A DNA stretch of 64,000 bases, from the NCBI GenBank assembly GCA_965221555.1, contig OZ244895.1, forward strand, positions 3,596,001 through 3,660,000, in the 5' to 3' direction. The notes below the pieces were generated by a model. It had not been told where the DNA came from. It ran no database searches and was given only the letters and a program-made list of their open reading frames with translations. The position numbers and the translations under genes are program-made. Of the stretch, positions 25,889 to 34,910 are shown piece by piece. Origin of the DNA: JAJEAD01 sp965221555 (lineage in GTDB: Bacteria > Pseudomonadota > Gammaproteobacteria > HK1). Positions within the stretch are counted from its first letter, which is position 1; each line of letters opens with the position of its first letter.

Positions 25889-27121
25889 ATGAAAGCAGAG
25901 CGCGGGACCGGGGGCCGGCGAGCGGTCGTCTTCGTATTCGTGACGGTGCTCATCGATGCCATGGGGATCGGGATCATCATTCCGGTGATGCCCGATCTCA
26001 TCGGCGAACTCGGCGGCCTGTCGCTCGGCAGCGCGGCGATCGTGGGCGGGTATCTGACCTTCGTCTACGCCTTCATGCAGTTCGCGTTCGGCCCCACCCT
26101 GGGGAACCTCTCGGATCGCTTCGGACGCCGGCCGGTGCTGCTCGTGTCGCTCTTCGCCCTCGCGGTCGACTACCTCGTCATGGGCTTCGCCCCCTCTCTC
26201 TGGCTGCTCTTCTTGGGTCGCGCGCTCGCGGGCATCGCCGGCGCCACCTACTCCACCGCCAACGCCTTCATCGCCGACATCAGCCCCACTGATCGGCGGG
26301 CGCAGAACTTCGGCCTGCTCGGCGCCGGTTTCGGGGTGGGATTCGTCGCCGGACCGCTGATCGGAGGACTTGCCGGAGAGCTGGGCACGCGGGCGCCCTT
26401 CTTCGCCGCCGCCGCCATCGCCATCGCCAACTTCGCGTGGGGCGCCTTCGTGATGCCGGAGACCCTCGCGCCGGACCGGCGACGCTCGTTTGCGTGGCGC
26501 CGCGCCAACCCCCTGGGCGCCGCCCGGCAGATCGCCCGCATGCCGGCGCTCACCTGGTTCTTCGTCGCGATGTTCATCTACCAGATCGGGCATCACGTCT
26601 ACCCGTCGATATGGAGCTTCTACACCAAGGAAGCGTTCGCATGGTCGAATGCCGAAGTGGGCCTGTCGCTGGCCATCGTCGGGGTGTGTTTCGCGCTGGT
26701 GCAGGGCTGGTTCATTCGCCTGATCCTGCCCCGCGCGGGCGAGGCGGGAACGGTCTGGCTGGGCTTCGCGATCAGCATCGGAGGTCTCATATTCTTCGGT
26801 CTTGCCACCGAGGGCTGGATGGTCTACGCGGCCCTGCCCCTGACCGCCTTCGGCGCCCTCATCACTCCGGCGCTCACCGGGGTGATGTCAAATCAGGTGT
26901 CGGAGCACGCGCAGGGGGAGCTTCAGGGCGCACTGGCGAGCGTCATGGGGGTGACGATGATCATCAGTCCCCTCCTCATGACGCAGATCTTCGGTTACTT
27001 CGTCGGCGGCTCCGCCCCCGTCTATCTGCCCGGCGCGGCCTTCCTCGGGGCGGCGGTGCTGATGCTGCTCGCCCTCGTGCCCTTCCATCTCGGAATGCGG
27101 CGCGCCGCACGCGGGAGTTGA
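25889..27121 (+). CDS. MFS exporter of the TetA/DHA1 type
   Basis: A 410-residue, 12-segment major facilitator. The motif-A loop reads GNLSDRFGRRPVLL between helices 2 and 3, and the motif-C-like GAGFGVGFVAGPLIGG is in helix 5, marking a drug/proton antiporter of the DHA1 family. Tetracycline exporters are close relatives, but the substrate cannot be assigned and it need not be a drug. The ATG is preceded by GAGGGAAG at a long spacing. It lies 126 nt after the persulfide dioxygenase gene and may be co-transcribed. Confidence 0.88.
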   Translation: MKAERGTGGRRAVVFVFVTVLIDAMGIGIIIPVMPDLIGELGGLSLGSAAIVGGYLTFVYAFMQFAFGPTLGNLSDRFGRRPVLLVSLFALAVDYLVMGFAPSLWLLFLGRALAGIAGATYSTANAFIADISPTDRRAQNFGLLGAGFGVGFVAGPLIGGLAGELGTRAPFFAAAAIAIANFAWGAFVMPETLAPDRRRSFAWRRANPLGAARQIARMPALTWFFVAMFIYQIGHHVYPSIWSFYTKEAFAWSNAEVGLSLAIVGVCFALVQGWFIRLILPRAGEAGTVWLGFAISIGGLIFFGLATEGWMVYAALPLTAFGALITPALTGVMSNQVSEHAQGELQGALASVMGVTMIISPLLMTQIFGYFVGGSAPVYLPGAAFLGAAVLMLLALVPFHLGMRRAARGS

Positions 27122-27146
27122 GGCCGCCCGCTCGGTTGGCCGCCCG

Positions 27147-27166
27147 ATCTCACCGATTCCCCTCAA
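27147..27166 (-). repeat. Dispersed palindromic element, solo right end (copy 7)
   Basis: ATCTCACCGATTCCCCTCAA is the complement of the family right end (TTGAG..AATCGGTGA). It starts 26 nt after the MFS stop codon. No further element sequence is clear. Confidence 0.45.
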
Positions 27167-27190
27167 GAGCGGGTGCGAGTGTCGGCGGGG

Positions 27191-27278
27191 GCCTGGTCCA
27201 ACGCGAGATGAGCCTGGTCCAACGCAAAGTGGGCCTTGAAGAGGAGTGTCGGTGATCATCGGGAGATGATCGTGACAC
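27191..27278 (+). promoter_or_regulatory. Direct repeats and palindrome in front of the integrase remnant
   Basis: GCCTGGTCCAACGC occurs twice (27191-27204 and 27212-27225), 21 bp apart. It is followed by a hairpin GATCATC-GGGA-GATGATC (27254-27271) with flanking GTGTC and GACAC. This looks like the regulatory or end region of the element whose decayed gene begins inside the palindrome. Confidence 0.4.
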
Positions 27279-27420
27279 CTGGAATCGAGCGCATTCGCAC
27301 CCAAGGGACAGGTCGCCGCCTTCATCGAGGCGAACGAGCCTGTGGACTTCCAACCCTCCGATCGAAGCGGAGCCTGCGAGTTCGCAGCGCCGACGCTGGC
27401 CCGGTTCGGCTACGACGCCC
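27266..27420 (+). pseudogene. Frameshifted N-terminal remnant of a DDE integrase/transposase
   Basis: The first frame gives MIVTPGIERIRT from ATG 27266. A frame change then gives GQVAAFIEANEPVDFQ followed by PSDRSGACEFAA and LARFGYDAL. Together they match the start I recall of helix-turn-helix/DDE integrases of IS elements (xxERIRTLxQVxAFLEGNExVDF, AYxFIxRTLxxFxYxxLGK). Everything C-terminal is missing; the remnant stops at the 3' end of the convergent Ldh-family gene. A degraded insertion sequence. Confidence 0.6.
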
Positions 27421-28509
27421 TCAGTCCGGCATCTCGACTTCGAGGCGCTTCGCGTGGGCGAGGAGGCGGGTCCAGCTTTCCTCCAGAATGAGGACCCCGT
27501 TTCGCTCGGCGTCGCGCCGTGTCGCGTAGGCGCGTTCACCGGGAATGCGGATGCGTTCGACCCCCGGCGCGCGCCGCGACCCGCGGACTTCGTCCAGATA
27601 CGTGTCCACCGCGCGCAGGAAGGCGTCCGGCTCGCCGAATGCGGCGGGATCCACCGCGAGGAAGAGGTGTCCGCGCGAATGCGCCGGTCCCCCGGCATCG
27701 TGCCAGCCGTCGAGTCCCCGACCCGCCGCCCCGCCGACCAGGGGGCCGGCCAGCAGCGCAACGCAGAGCCCCAGACCGAAGCCCTTGTGGCCGGCGAGCG
27801 GCGCCACCGCGCCGTCGAGCACCGCCTCGGCATCGGTGGAGGGATTGCCCGCGCGGTCCACTCCGACCCCCTCGGGCAGCGGCAAACCAAGGTAGGCGGA
27901 CTGGCGCACCGTCGAATGGGAGACCGCGCTCGTCGAGACATCGTGCACGACGGGGACTCCACCACCGGTGGGTACTCCGATCGCGAAGGGGTTGGTGCCG
28001 AGGCGGCGGTCCACACCCCCGTGGGGGTGCACCAGCGACGAAGACACCGTGAACACGATGCCCACCAGACCCGCCTCGGCGATGCGGCTCGCGTAGATGC
28101 CGATCATGTAGATGTCCGCGCCATTCTTCAGGGCGACCGCGGCGCAGCCCGCACCGCGGGCCTTGGCGATGGCGGTGTCGGCGGCGAGGAAGGCGCCGGC
28201 ATGTCCGGGAGCCCAGGCGCCATCCACGACCGCATACGCGGGGCCCTGCGTCGCGACCACCGGACGGCCGGACCCGTCCACCACCCCGGTCTCCAGGTGC
28301 TGGAGGAGATTTCCGATGTGGTCCGCGCCCTGGCGACCGACGCCACGCATGTCGGCTTCGACGAAGCCGGCCGCCGAGGCCTCGGCGTTCTCGGCATTGC
28401 AGCCGGCCGCCACCAGAATGCGCCGGAGCAGTTCGCGCAGCCGCGCGGCCGGCACCCGGCGCACCGGATGGTCTCCCCAGTCGCCGGCGGGGCGATCAGC
28501 GCCGCTCAT
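27421..28509 (-). CDS. Ldh-family (malate/L-lactate dehydrogenase-like) NAD(P)-dependent oxidoreductase
   Basis: A 362-residue member of the AllD/ComC/YlbC family, unrelated to classical LDH. The N-terminus has the helical LRELLRRILVAAGC; then FVEADMRGVGRQGADHIGN with the catalytic His region, KNGADIYMIGIYASRIAEAG, TNPFAIGVP, and HKGFGLGLCVALLAGPLVGG near the C-terminus. Members reduce or oxidise 2-hydroxy acids such as ureidoglycolate, sulfolactate or imines. The start chosen is ATG 28509; ATG 28542 also exists, and no ribosome site decides. A full dispersed-repeat copy begins immediately upstream. Confidence 0.85.
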   Translation of the reverse strand: MSGADRPAGDWGDHPVRRVPAARLRELLRRILVAAGCNAENAEASAAGFVEADMRGVGRQGADHIGNLLQHLETGVVDGSGRPVVATQGPAYAVVDGAWAPGHAGAFLAADTAIAKARGAGCAAVALKNGADIYMIGIYASRIAEAGLVGIVFTVSSSLVHPHGGVDRRLGTNPFAIGVPTGGGVPVVHDVSTSAVSHSTVRQSAYLGLPLPEGVGVDRAGNPSTDAEAVLDGAVAPLAGHKGFGLGLCVALLAGPLVGGAAGRGLDGWHDAGGPAHSRGHLFLAVDPAAFGEPDAFLRAVDTYLDEVRGSRRAPGVERIRIPGERAYATRRDAERNGVLILEESWTRLLAHAKRLEVEMPD

Positions 28510-28537
28510 GTCCGTCGGGCGGCGAGAGCCGCGAGTT

Positions 28538-28815
28538 CTCATCGACTGTACTCGTCAGGACGCCAGGACGGCGTGCCGGTGGGGCTATCTGACACGAGCG
28601 GCGCGCAACTGCGGGCCGGAAGGCGACGAAGCGAGGGTGGCGCCTCGTACCCGCGACCGGGCAAGGCGCGAATGGTCTGCCCGGCGGGCAGGCGCAGCCT
28701 CGTACACGCGCAGGCGGGCGAGTAGCCGACACTGCGTCGAAACTTCTTGCGCGGGCACCGCCCGCCGCCACGGGCGGAGCGACATCCGCGAGTCCGGAAA
28801 TCGGCGACATCGCGG
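28538..28815 (+). repeat. Dispersed palindromic element, diverged near-full copy (copy 8)
   Basis: It follows the order of the 51.7-kb copy: CAGGACGCCAGGACGGCGTGC, GCGCAAC, GCCGGAAGGCGA, a diverged first hairpin (ACGAAGCG / CGCCTCGT), GGGCAAGGCGCGAATGGTCT, GAGTAGCCGACACTGCGTCG, and GACATCCGCGAGTCCGGAAATCGGCGA. The pairing of the second hairpin is largely lost, so this is an older copy. It fills most of the gap before the Ldh-family gene. Confidence 0.65.
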
Positions 28816-28890
28816 CCAGCTTCCCGATCGCCATGTGTCGCTCTCCGCTCGTGCAGGTGGAGCGCACCGTAGCAAATGCCGCCACGGGAG

Positions 28891-31800
28891 TCAGTCGGTC
28901 CCGATGGCTGCGGACTCCAGCCAGTTCAGGACGTGGCGCAGGTCACGGGCATCGTCCGGCGTCTCCGGCGCCGCCCCTTGCAGGGTCAGTCGGCGGCGCT
29001 CGTCAGCCTCAAGACGCCTCCGGGAGTCGATGTAACCCTCGTCGCTCAACCAGTGCCAGAGTTCTTCGGCCTTGGTCGTGCGGAAGTGCTCAAGCTCTCC
29101 CGCGCGCAGCGCCTCCACCAGCGCCTCGCCGTCGCCTCGCACTTCGAGGGCGAGGTCCGAGACCCGATCGATGAACACCGCGGTTACCGCACCACTCTTC
29201 TCCAGAACTCCACGCTCCACCGGACGGCCCCGGCCCTGGCGCCACAGATCGACCCAGACCCGAAGGGCGTGGCATCGCCGCCGGAGCCGGCGGCGCAGGT
29301 CCTCTCCGTCGAGGGCGGCGCGCGCGGCGTCGCTCGCGAGCAGCGCCTCGAGCTGGCCGAGGCTTGCGATACGCCACGCGTCCATGAGCTCGTGGAGGAG
29401 CGGGAGATCGTCGCGGAGGAGATGAAAGAGATGGTTGTCTCCCTCCGGGCGGTAGGGATCAAGGCGGGGCACGCCGAGGAGGCTGGCGTAATCTTCGGCG
29501 CTTCGATCCCCGGGCGCGGGAAGCGAGGGCGCGGCCTCGACCCGATATGCCTCCGGTGACGACGCCTGCCGGGGGAAGCGGACCGCCGCGAGGTCGATGG
29601 TGGCCGGCTCCGTGCCCGTGGCCCTCTTCCACAGGGCGCTCTCGTGCCGGCGGGCGGAGAGATAGAACACCTGCCGGGGACGCCCGTCCGCCGCCGCGAT
29701 GCGCTCCAGGCTGCGGACCATGACCGCGAAACGGTCCTCGTCGCTCGTGGTCAACGCCTCGTCGAGGAAAAGCGGCAACGATTCGCCGCCCCGCTCCTGC
29801 GCTTCGGTCCAGGCGAGGCGTAGCGCAAGGAGCAACTGCGCGCGGGTGCCGGACGAAAGCTCCGCGAGCTCCCTCGTCACCCCCTGGCGTACATCCCGGG
29901 CGGCGAAGGCGCCATCGGGACGCAGGATCAGCTCGAAGGCGCGCGCCGTCACCTGCGCGAAAATCTCCCGCGCCACACGCAGGATCACGGGCTCGTGCTC
30001 GGAGACGAACTCCTGCTCCAGATCGTCGAGGAGCGTGGCCGTCGCCACCGCGAGCAGCGCTTCTTCCCGTTTATCGGAAAGGGCCTGCTCCGCCGCGCTC
30101 TCACGGGCGGCGGCCTCTTCCAGCTTGAAGTCCCGGCCAGCGTCCTCAAGCCGGGTATGGATCTCCGTGCGCTGCTCGATGAGGCGGGTGTGCTCCGCCG
30201 CCCGGCGCTCCAGCGCATCGCATTCGCCCTTGAGCTCGGCGCGCCGACCGTCCTGCGCGAGGGCGAGCAGGTCAGGATGCCCGGCGAGCTCCTCGCGAAT
30301 CACCCGCTCCGCGGCGCTTGCCTCGTCCAGCGCCTCGCGTGCCTCCTTCCATCGGGGCAGCCCTTCGATGCGGCGCGCGAGCTCCGCCCGCGCCCCGGGC
30401 GCGAGCCCCGCCCGTTCGAAGAGCGCCGAGACGTCACGGTCGAGCTCCGCAATCTGGCGCTCACGCGCGTCCACCTCCGCTTCGCAATGCCTGATCTCGG
30501 TCCGCGCGGCGCCGGCGGCCTCGATGCGCTCCCGCAGAACCTGGAACGCGCTTTGCAGGAGATCCGGGTCGGTCGGCGCCGCGGCGCCTTCCACCTCCCG
30601 GGCCTCCCCCGTCGACCACGGCGCGAGCGCCTCTCGCACCCACTGCGAAGTCTTGGCAATCTCGCCCGCCAGATGCGCGAGTGCGGCCTTCTGCTCACCC
30701 TGACGCGCCCGGGCCTCGTCCAGGCGCGAACACAGGTGGACGAAGCGGTGGAACTCGAGCACCGGCAGGTCCGGGTCGAAGGCGCACTCGGCGGCGAGCG
30801 CGATTCTCTCCTTGTCCAGCTTCTCGTACTCTCTCTCGGCCTCCGCGACCTGGCGCGCGATCCGGTCCCGGCCCGCGGCGCGTTGCCGTTGCAGGACCAG
30901 CGCGCTGTGTCGCGCCTCGACGCTCTCCCGCAGGTGCTTGCGGACCGCATCCGCTTCAAAGTGCGAGGGGGCCTCGACGCCGGTGTCGCGGAATCGACGC
31001 TCGGCCGCGTCCCTTGGCGAGGGGGCCGCCCTCCCCGGCCGAGATCTCAGCATGAGAATGAAGCCGAACGCTACGAGCGCGGCAAGGGCGCCGGCGAGGA
31101 CGGGGAACGCGCCCTGCAGGAGTGCAATCAAGGCGACGAGCGCCGCCACCACGAGGGCCGCCCAGGTCGCGATCCGCAGCCCACGCGCGCTTCGCGGCGC
31201 CCGGCCGGAATCGGTGGCGTCCGCGGCCAGCCACGCCCTCAGCGCCTCCGCGCCCTCTCGAAGGCGCTCGATCTCCGATTCGTCGGGAGGTTCCCCGACA
31301 AGCGAGAGCTGCTCCCGCAGCTCGTGCCGGCGGGTCCGGGCCGCGATGAGGCGCGGCGCGAGGTCCTCCACCCGCCGAAGGACCTCGGCCGTAACGCGCG
31401 GCGGATCGCCGGCATCGTTGAATTGCGCGAGCGCGTCGCGCACGGCGCCGTCCGCCCGCGCCAACCCTTCGCGGGCGGTGCGAGCCTCGGCACGGCGCTG
31501 GTCGAGAGCGTGCAGCTTCGCCGCCGCCGCCCGAACCGACTCGGGCGCGGGACACGAATCCGCGAGACCGGTGCCTTCGAGCGCCGCGCGCGCTTGTTCA
31601 CCGGCGTCTCGCCGTTCCCGCAGTTCTTCGCGCAACTTCCGAAGCCGCTGCTCGGTGTGCTCGAACCGCTCGAGCTCGTCGCCCCGGAGACCTTCCATCT
31701 CCGCCGGCCAGGACGCGAGCGCGGCCTCGCAACGCTTGCGCGCCTCGATGGCGTCCGTCAATCGCAGCGCCTGCTTGAGATGCGTACACCGTTCCTCGGC

Positions 31801-32373
31801 GGCGCGGGCTTGCGCAATGCGCTTCTCCAGGTCGGGCAGCTCCGCCTCTCGCCGCCCCAGCGCGGCGTAGTCGCGTTCCACTTCCCGGCGCTCCCGGCCC
31901 GCCTCGCTCAGCGCTTTCGCCTCGTGCTGCGCGAAGCGCGACCCGAGCACGTGGCGCAGGGCGCCGAGATCGAAGTTGCCGTGCAGCTCGCGCCGCAGGT
32001 TTCCGGCGAGCTCCCGGTCGCCCGCATCGTCGATATCGAGCAGGTTGTCGATGGACAGGCGATAGCGTCCGATCTGATCCGCGGCGGGCAGGGCGGGCCG
32101 CGGCGCCACCTCCCCGTCGCGGCGCCAGACGATCTGGCTCCCGTTGCGCAACACCTGCCAGCCGGTGTCTCCACTGTCGAACTCCGCCTCCAGAGACAGG
32201 GCCGGCGGGTCGGAGCGCTTGCTCGCCAGGAGGTGTCCCAGGGCACGGACCAGGCTGCTCTTTCCGATCGCGTTGGGTCCGGTGACGAGGGTTACGCCGT
32301 CGCCGCGCGCTTCGAAGTCGAAGCCAGGCTCGACGCCGGGCAGGGAGCGAATCGCGAGCTTTCGAAGCCGCAT
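28891..32373 (-). CDS. YhaN-like SMC/Rad50-type AAA ATPase with membrane hairpin
   Basis: A 1160-residue SbcC/Rad50-like ATPase. Walker A is TGPNAIGKSSL (residues 31-41), the signature is LSSGTRAQLLLALRLAW and Walker B is LPLFLDEALTTSD at about 870-950. Two long Arg/Glu/Ala-rich coiled coils flank a pair of hydrophobic segments (TWAALVVAALVALIALL; LAGALAALVAFGFILML) near residues 435-480, as in YhaN. About 230 residues follow the ATPase head, beyond the usual YhaN end. The start codon overlaps the upstream nuclease stop by one base (TGATG), so translation is coupled. Role: DNA end processing with its nuclease partner. Confidence 0.85.
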   Translation of the reverse strand: MRLRKLAIRSLPGVEPGFDFEARGDGVTLVTGPNAIGKSSLVRALGHLLASKRSDPPALSLEAEFDSGDTGWQVLRNGSQIVWRRDGEVAPRPALPAADQIGRYRLSIDNLLDIDDAGDRELAGNLRRELHGNFDLGALRHVLGSRFAQHEAKALSEAGRERREVERDYAALGRREAELPDLEKRIAQARAAEERCTHLKQALRLTDAIEARKRCEAALASWPAEMEGLRGDELERFEHTEQRLRKLREELRERRDAGEQARAALEGTGLADSCPAPESVRAAAAKLHALDQRRAEARTAREGLARADGAVRDALAQFNDAGDPPRVTAEVLRRVEDLAPRLIAARTRRHELREQLSLVGEPPDESEIERLREGAEALRAWLAADATDSGRAPRSARGLRIATWAALVVAALVALIALLQGAFPVLAGALAALVAFGFILMLRSRPGRAAPSPRDAAERRFRDTGVEAPSHFEADAVRKHLRESVEARHSALVLQRQRAAGRDRIARQVAEAEREYEKLDKERIALAAECAFDPDLPVLEFHRFVHLCSRLDEARARQGEQKAALAHLAGEIAKTSQWVREALAPWSTGEAREVEGAAAPTDPDLLQSAFQVLRERIEAAGAARTEIRHCEAEVDARERQIAELDRDVSALFERAGLAPGARAELARRIEGLPRWKEAREALDEASAAERVIREELAGHPDLLALAQDGRRAELKGECDALERRAAEHTRLIEQRTEIHTRLEDAGRDFKLEEAAARESAAEQALSDKREEALLAVATATLLDDLEQEFVSEHEPVILRVAREIFAQVTARAFELILRPDGAFAARDVRQGVTRELAELSSGTRAQLLLALRLAWTEAQERGGESLPLFLDEALTTSDEDRFAVMVRSLERIAAADGRPRQVFYLSARRHESALWKRATGTEPATIDLAAVRFPRQASSPEAYRVEAAPSLPAPGDRSAEDYASLLGVPRLDPYRPEGDNHLFHLLRDDLPLLHELMDAWRIASLGQLEALLASDAARAALDGEDLRRRLRRRCHALRVWVDLWRQGRGRPVERGVLEKSGAVTAVFIDRVSDLALEVRGDGEALVEALRAGELEHFRTTKAEELWHWLSDEGYIDSRRRLEADERRRLTLQGAAPETPDDARDLRHVLNWLESAAIGTD

Positions 32374-33662
32374 CAGTGGGCGCCCGAAGGGTTCGATCCC
32401 TGTTCCAGCAGTCGGTCCAGGGCGCGAAAACCCGCGCTGCGCAACCATGCCACCGGGTCAGGTTCCCCGGCGTCGGTCGCCAGCTCTCGCCAGACCGGCT
32501 TCTCGGACTCTGCCGCGAGACGCCGGCGGGCGAGTTCCACCATCCGCTCGCGCTCGGGATCTCCCTCCGGGCGTTCGAGCCGGAGCAGGCGCGCGGCGAG
32601 CAGCCCGACCGGATCCTTCCGCCGGGCGAGCACGTCGAGATCGACTTCGGGGCGCGTTGCGCAGTCCATTCGATGGATGAAGAAGCGGACTCCCGACTTC
32701 CCGGAATGGATAGCGCCCCGGTCCTCGGTCGCAATCGCGTCCTCGGCCGCGCTGCCGAAATCGCTGCGCCCGGTGAAAGTCACCGAGAGGCCGATCGCCA
32801 GGGGCGCGGCCTGGGATACGGTGGGCGCCGACGAGATGCTCTCGTCCAGCGCAATCATCGCTGTCAGCAGGCGCTCGCGCGCCTCCTCCGCCTCGCCGAT
32901 GCCGTCGAGGCCCACCTCGAGCGACTCCCAGCGAAGCGGCGCGAGAGGAAGATGCGAGACCTCGACGATTCGCCCTTCGGCGACGCTGAGCATCCAGGGA
33001 CCGTGGGGGCCAGTTTCACTCCGGTCCAGACCGCTCATGCTCCCGAGGTAGCCGTTAGGCGAGGCCGCGCTCAGGGCGTCCGGCCGGTGGATGTGGCCGA
33101 GCAGCCAGCCGTCGAGACCGGCGCGTCGAAGTTCCTGGCCGCCGACCGGCGCGTAGGGCGAATCCGAACCCGCATCCCGGTCGCAGTGCAGCAGACCCAG
33201 ATTGATGCCGGGGAGCCGCTCGAAACGCTGTTCCGCGAGAGGGCTGGCGGTGACCATGGCGCGGGGAAAGGACCAGCCCCACACCGTGAGGGCCTCCCCG
33301 CCCGCGGCAATCCGGCAGGATTCCCACTTGCCTCCGGCGCCGAGCAGGCGGAACCCCGGAATGTGGCGCGCAAGGCGCGGCAGCACTACGACGTCATGGT
33401 TGCCGGCGACGCCAATGACCGCGACGCCCCCATCCGCGAGCCTTCGCACCCCGTCCTCGAGGTGCCGGTACGCTTCGAAGAAGTCCTCGTCCCGATCGAC
33501 GACGTCGCCTGCGAGCAGCACCGCCGTTACCTTCGCTTCAAGCGCCACCTCCACCGTGCGGCGCCACGCCTCCGCGGGGCCGAGATCCCGCGCCGACAGG
33601 TCCGAAGGCAGCCGGGAAGGCGTGCGGCCGAGATGGATGTCGCCGACCGCGAGAACCTTCAC
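32373..33662 (-). CDS. YhaO/SbcD-like metallophosphoesterase (DNA repair exonuclease)
   Basis: A 429-residue calcineurin-like phosphoesterase. The five metal motifs appear in order: VGDIHLG, LAGDVVDRDEDFF, VAGNHDVVV, the GLLHCD segment and LLGHIHRPD. This is the Mre11/SbcD nuclease type, and the coupled YhaN-like ATPase gene is its expected partner. The start chosen is GTG 33662 (MKVLAVGDIH), with GGGAGC about 9 nt upstream and immediate entry into the first motif; GTG 33689 is the alternative. Acts on DNA ends in the cytoplasm or at the membrane with YhaN. Confidence 0.87.
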   Translation of the reverse strand: MKVLAVGDIHLGRTPSRLPSDLSARDLGPAEAWRRTVEVALEAKVTAVLLAGDVVDRDEDFFEAYRHLEDGVRRLADGGVAVIGVAGNHDVVVLPRLARHIPGFRLLGAGGKWESCRIAAGGEALTVWGWSFPRAMVTASPLAEQRFERLPGINLGLLHCDRDAGSDSPYAPVGGQELRRAGLDGWLLGHIHRPDALSAASPNGYLGSMSGLDRSETGPHGPWMLSVAEGRIVEVSHLPLAPLRWESLEVGLDGIGEAEEARERLLTAMIALDESISSAPTVSQAAPLAIGLSVTFTGRSDFGSAAEDAIATEDRGAIHSGKSGVRFFIHRMDCATRPEVDLDVLARRKDPVGLLAARLLRLERPEGDPERERMVELARRRLAAESEKPVWRELATDAGEPDPVAWLRSAGFRALDRLLEQGSNPSGAH

Positions 33663-33961
33663 CCCGGCGCTCCCGGGGGCGGAGGCCACCTTCGCATCCC
33701 AAGCCGAATGTCGACGATTTGACCCATGTCATCATCGGCCGTCCGGCCCGCGCCCGCGCCGATCGGAGCGCTGCCCACCCTCAACGCTCGCGGGGCGCCT
33801 GCGAGAAACACCCTGCAACCCATGTCGAGCGCACCATCCCGCCAGCGCGGGTGCGGTCGCCAACCTTGCTGCGAATCACTGTCCTCGAGCGTCGTGGGAA
33901 GGTGACGGCGGATGCCGGTAGCAAAACGGGTGGCTTGAGAAGCGCGTTCCTCCACCGCCCG

Positions 33962-34705
33962 TCAATGGGAAAGGATCTGGCTCAGGAAGAGGCGGGTGCG
34001 CTCGTTCTTCGGAGACTCGAAGAACACGTCGGGCGGTGCGACCTCGACGATCTCGCCCACGTCCATGAACACCATGGTGTCGGCGACGGTCTTGGCGAAG
34101 CCCATCTCGTGGGTCACCACCACCATCGTCATGCCCTCCTCCGCAAGCTCGATCATCACGTCGAGCACCTCCTTGATCATCTCGGGATCGAGGGCGGAGG
34201 TGGGCTCGTCGAAGAGCATGATGCGCGGCTTCATGCACAGACTTCGCGCGATTGCGACGCGCTGCTGCTGACCGCCGGAAAGCTGCGCGGGATACTTGCC
34301 CGCCTGTTCCGGAATGCGCACCCGCTCCAGATACTCCATCGCGAGGCGCGTGGCCTCCTCCTTCGGCAACTTTCGCGCCCGCCGCGGCGCGAGGGTCAGG
34401 TTCTCGAGCACGGTCAGATGGGGGAAGAGATTGAACTGCTGGAACACCATGCCCACCTCACGGCGCACCGCGAGCACATCGTCCATATCCTCGCCAAGCT
34501 CCACGCCATCGACCACGATGGTGCCCGATTCGTGCGCCTCCAGACGGTTGATGCAACGGATCATGGTGGACTTGCCAGATCCCGAGGGACCGCAGACCAC
34601 GACCCGCTCGCCGAGTCCGATCTTCAGGCTCACGTCGCGCAGCGCCTGGAAGTCGCCGAAGAACTTCGAAACGCCCTTGAACTCGATGATGGGAGCACCC
34701 TTCAT
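33962..34705 (-). CDS. Polar amino-acid ABC transporter ATP-binding protein (GlnQ/HisP type)
   Basis: A 247-residue ABC ATPase. Walker A GPSGSGKST is at 39-47, the Q-loop is VFQQFNLFPHLTVLEN, the signature LSGGQQQR at 142-149, Walker B IMLFDEPTSALDPE, and the switch His is in VVVTHEMGF. The NLFPHLTVLENL segment and EMIKEVLDVM tail place it with polar amino-acid importers. GGAGAAGG precedes the ATG. No permease or binding protein is near. The only such set in the window, at 8.4-10.7 kb, lacks an ATPase, so the two probably work together. Confidence 0.92.
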   Translation of the reverse strand: MKGAPIIEFKGVSKFFGDFQALRDVSLKIGLGERVVVCGPSGSGKSTMIRCINRLEAHESGTIVVDGVELGEDMDDVLAVRREVGMVFQQFNLFPHLTVLENLTLAPRRARKLPKEEATRLAMEYLERVRIPEQAGKYPAQLSGGQQQRVAIARSLCMKPRIMLFDEPTSALDPEMIKEVLDVMIELAEEGMTMVVVTHEMGFAKTVADTMVFMDVGEIVEVAPPDVFFESPKNERTRLFLSQILSH

Positions 34706-34910
34706 AGGCCCTTCTCCGACCAAACAATGAGTTTCAGAGTACCGCAGAGACCACACGGAAGACAGGCGGCCCCAAGCCCGCGCCGGGAGCACTTCACGCT
34801 GGCCGGGCCAAGCCCCCCGGGCGAGGGGAGCGTGCCGGCTCCCTCCCTGTCGCCGGCGAGCGGAAAACGCCCCGGGCTGTTTCGTGAGCGCCCTGGCCGC
34901 GTCCGTTGTC

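Noticed and set aside
24673..26292. Plus-strand 539-codon open frame overlapping the persulfide dioxygenase and MFS genes in another frame
   Set aside because: Arg/Pro-rich frame-shifted shadow of two well-supported genes.
27191..27225. Plasmid-type iterons
   Set aside because: Only two 14-bp repeats and no replication protein gene; better explained by the neighbouring decayed mobile element.
29995..33051. 1018-codon plus-strand open frame opposite the YhaN/YhaO genes
   Set aside because: His-, Arg- and Gly-rich antisense shadow with no domain; the minus-strand genes are fully supported.
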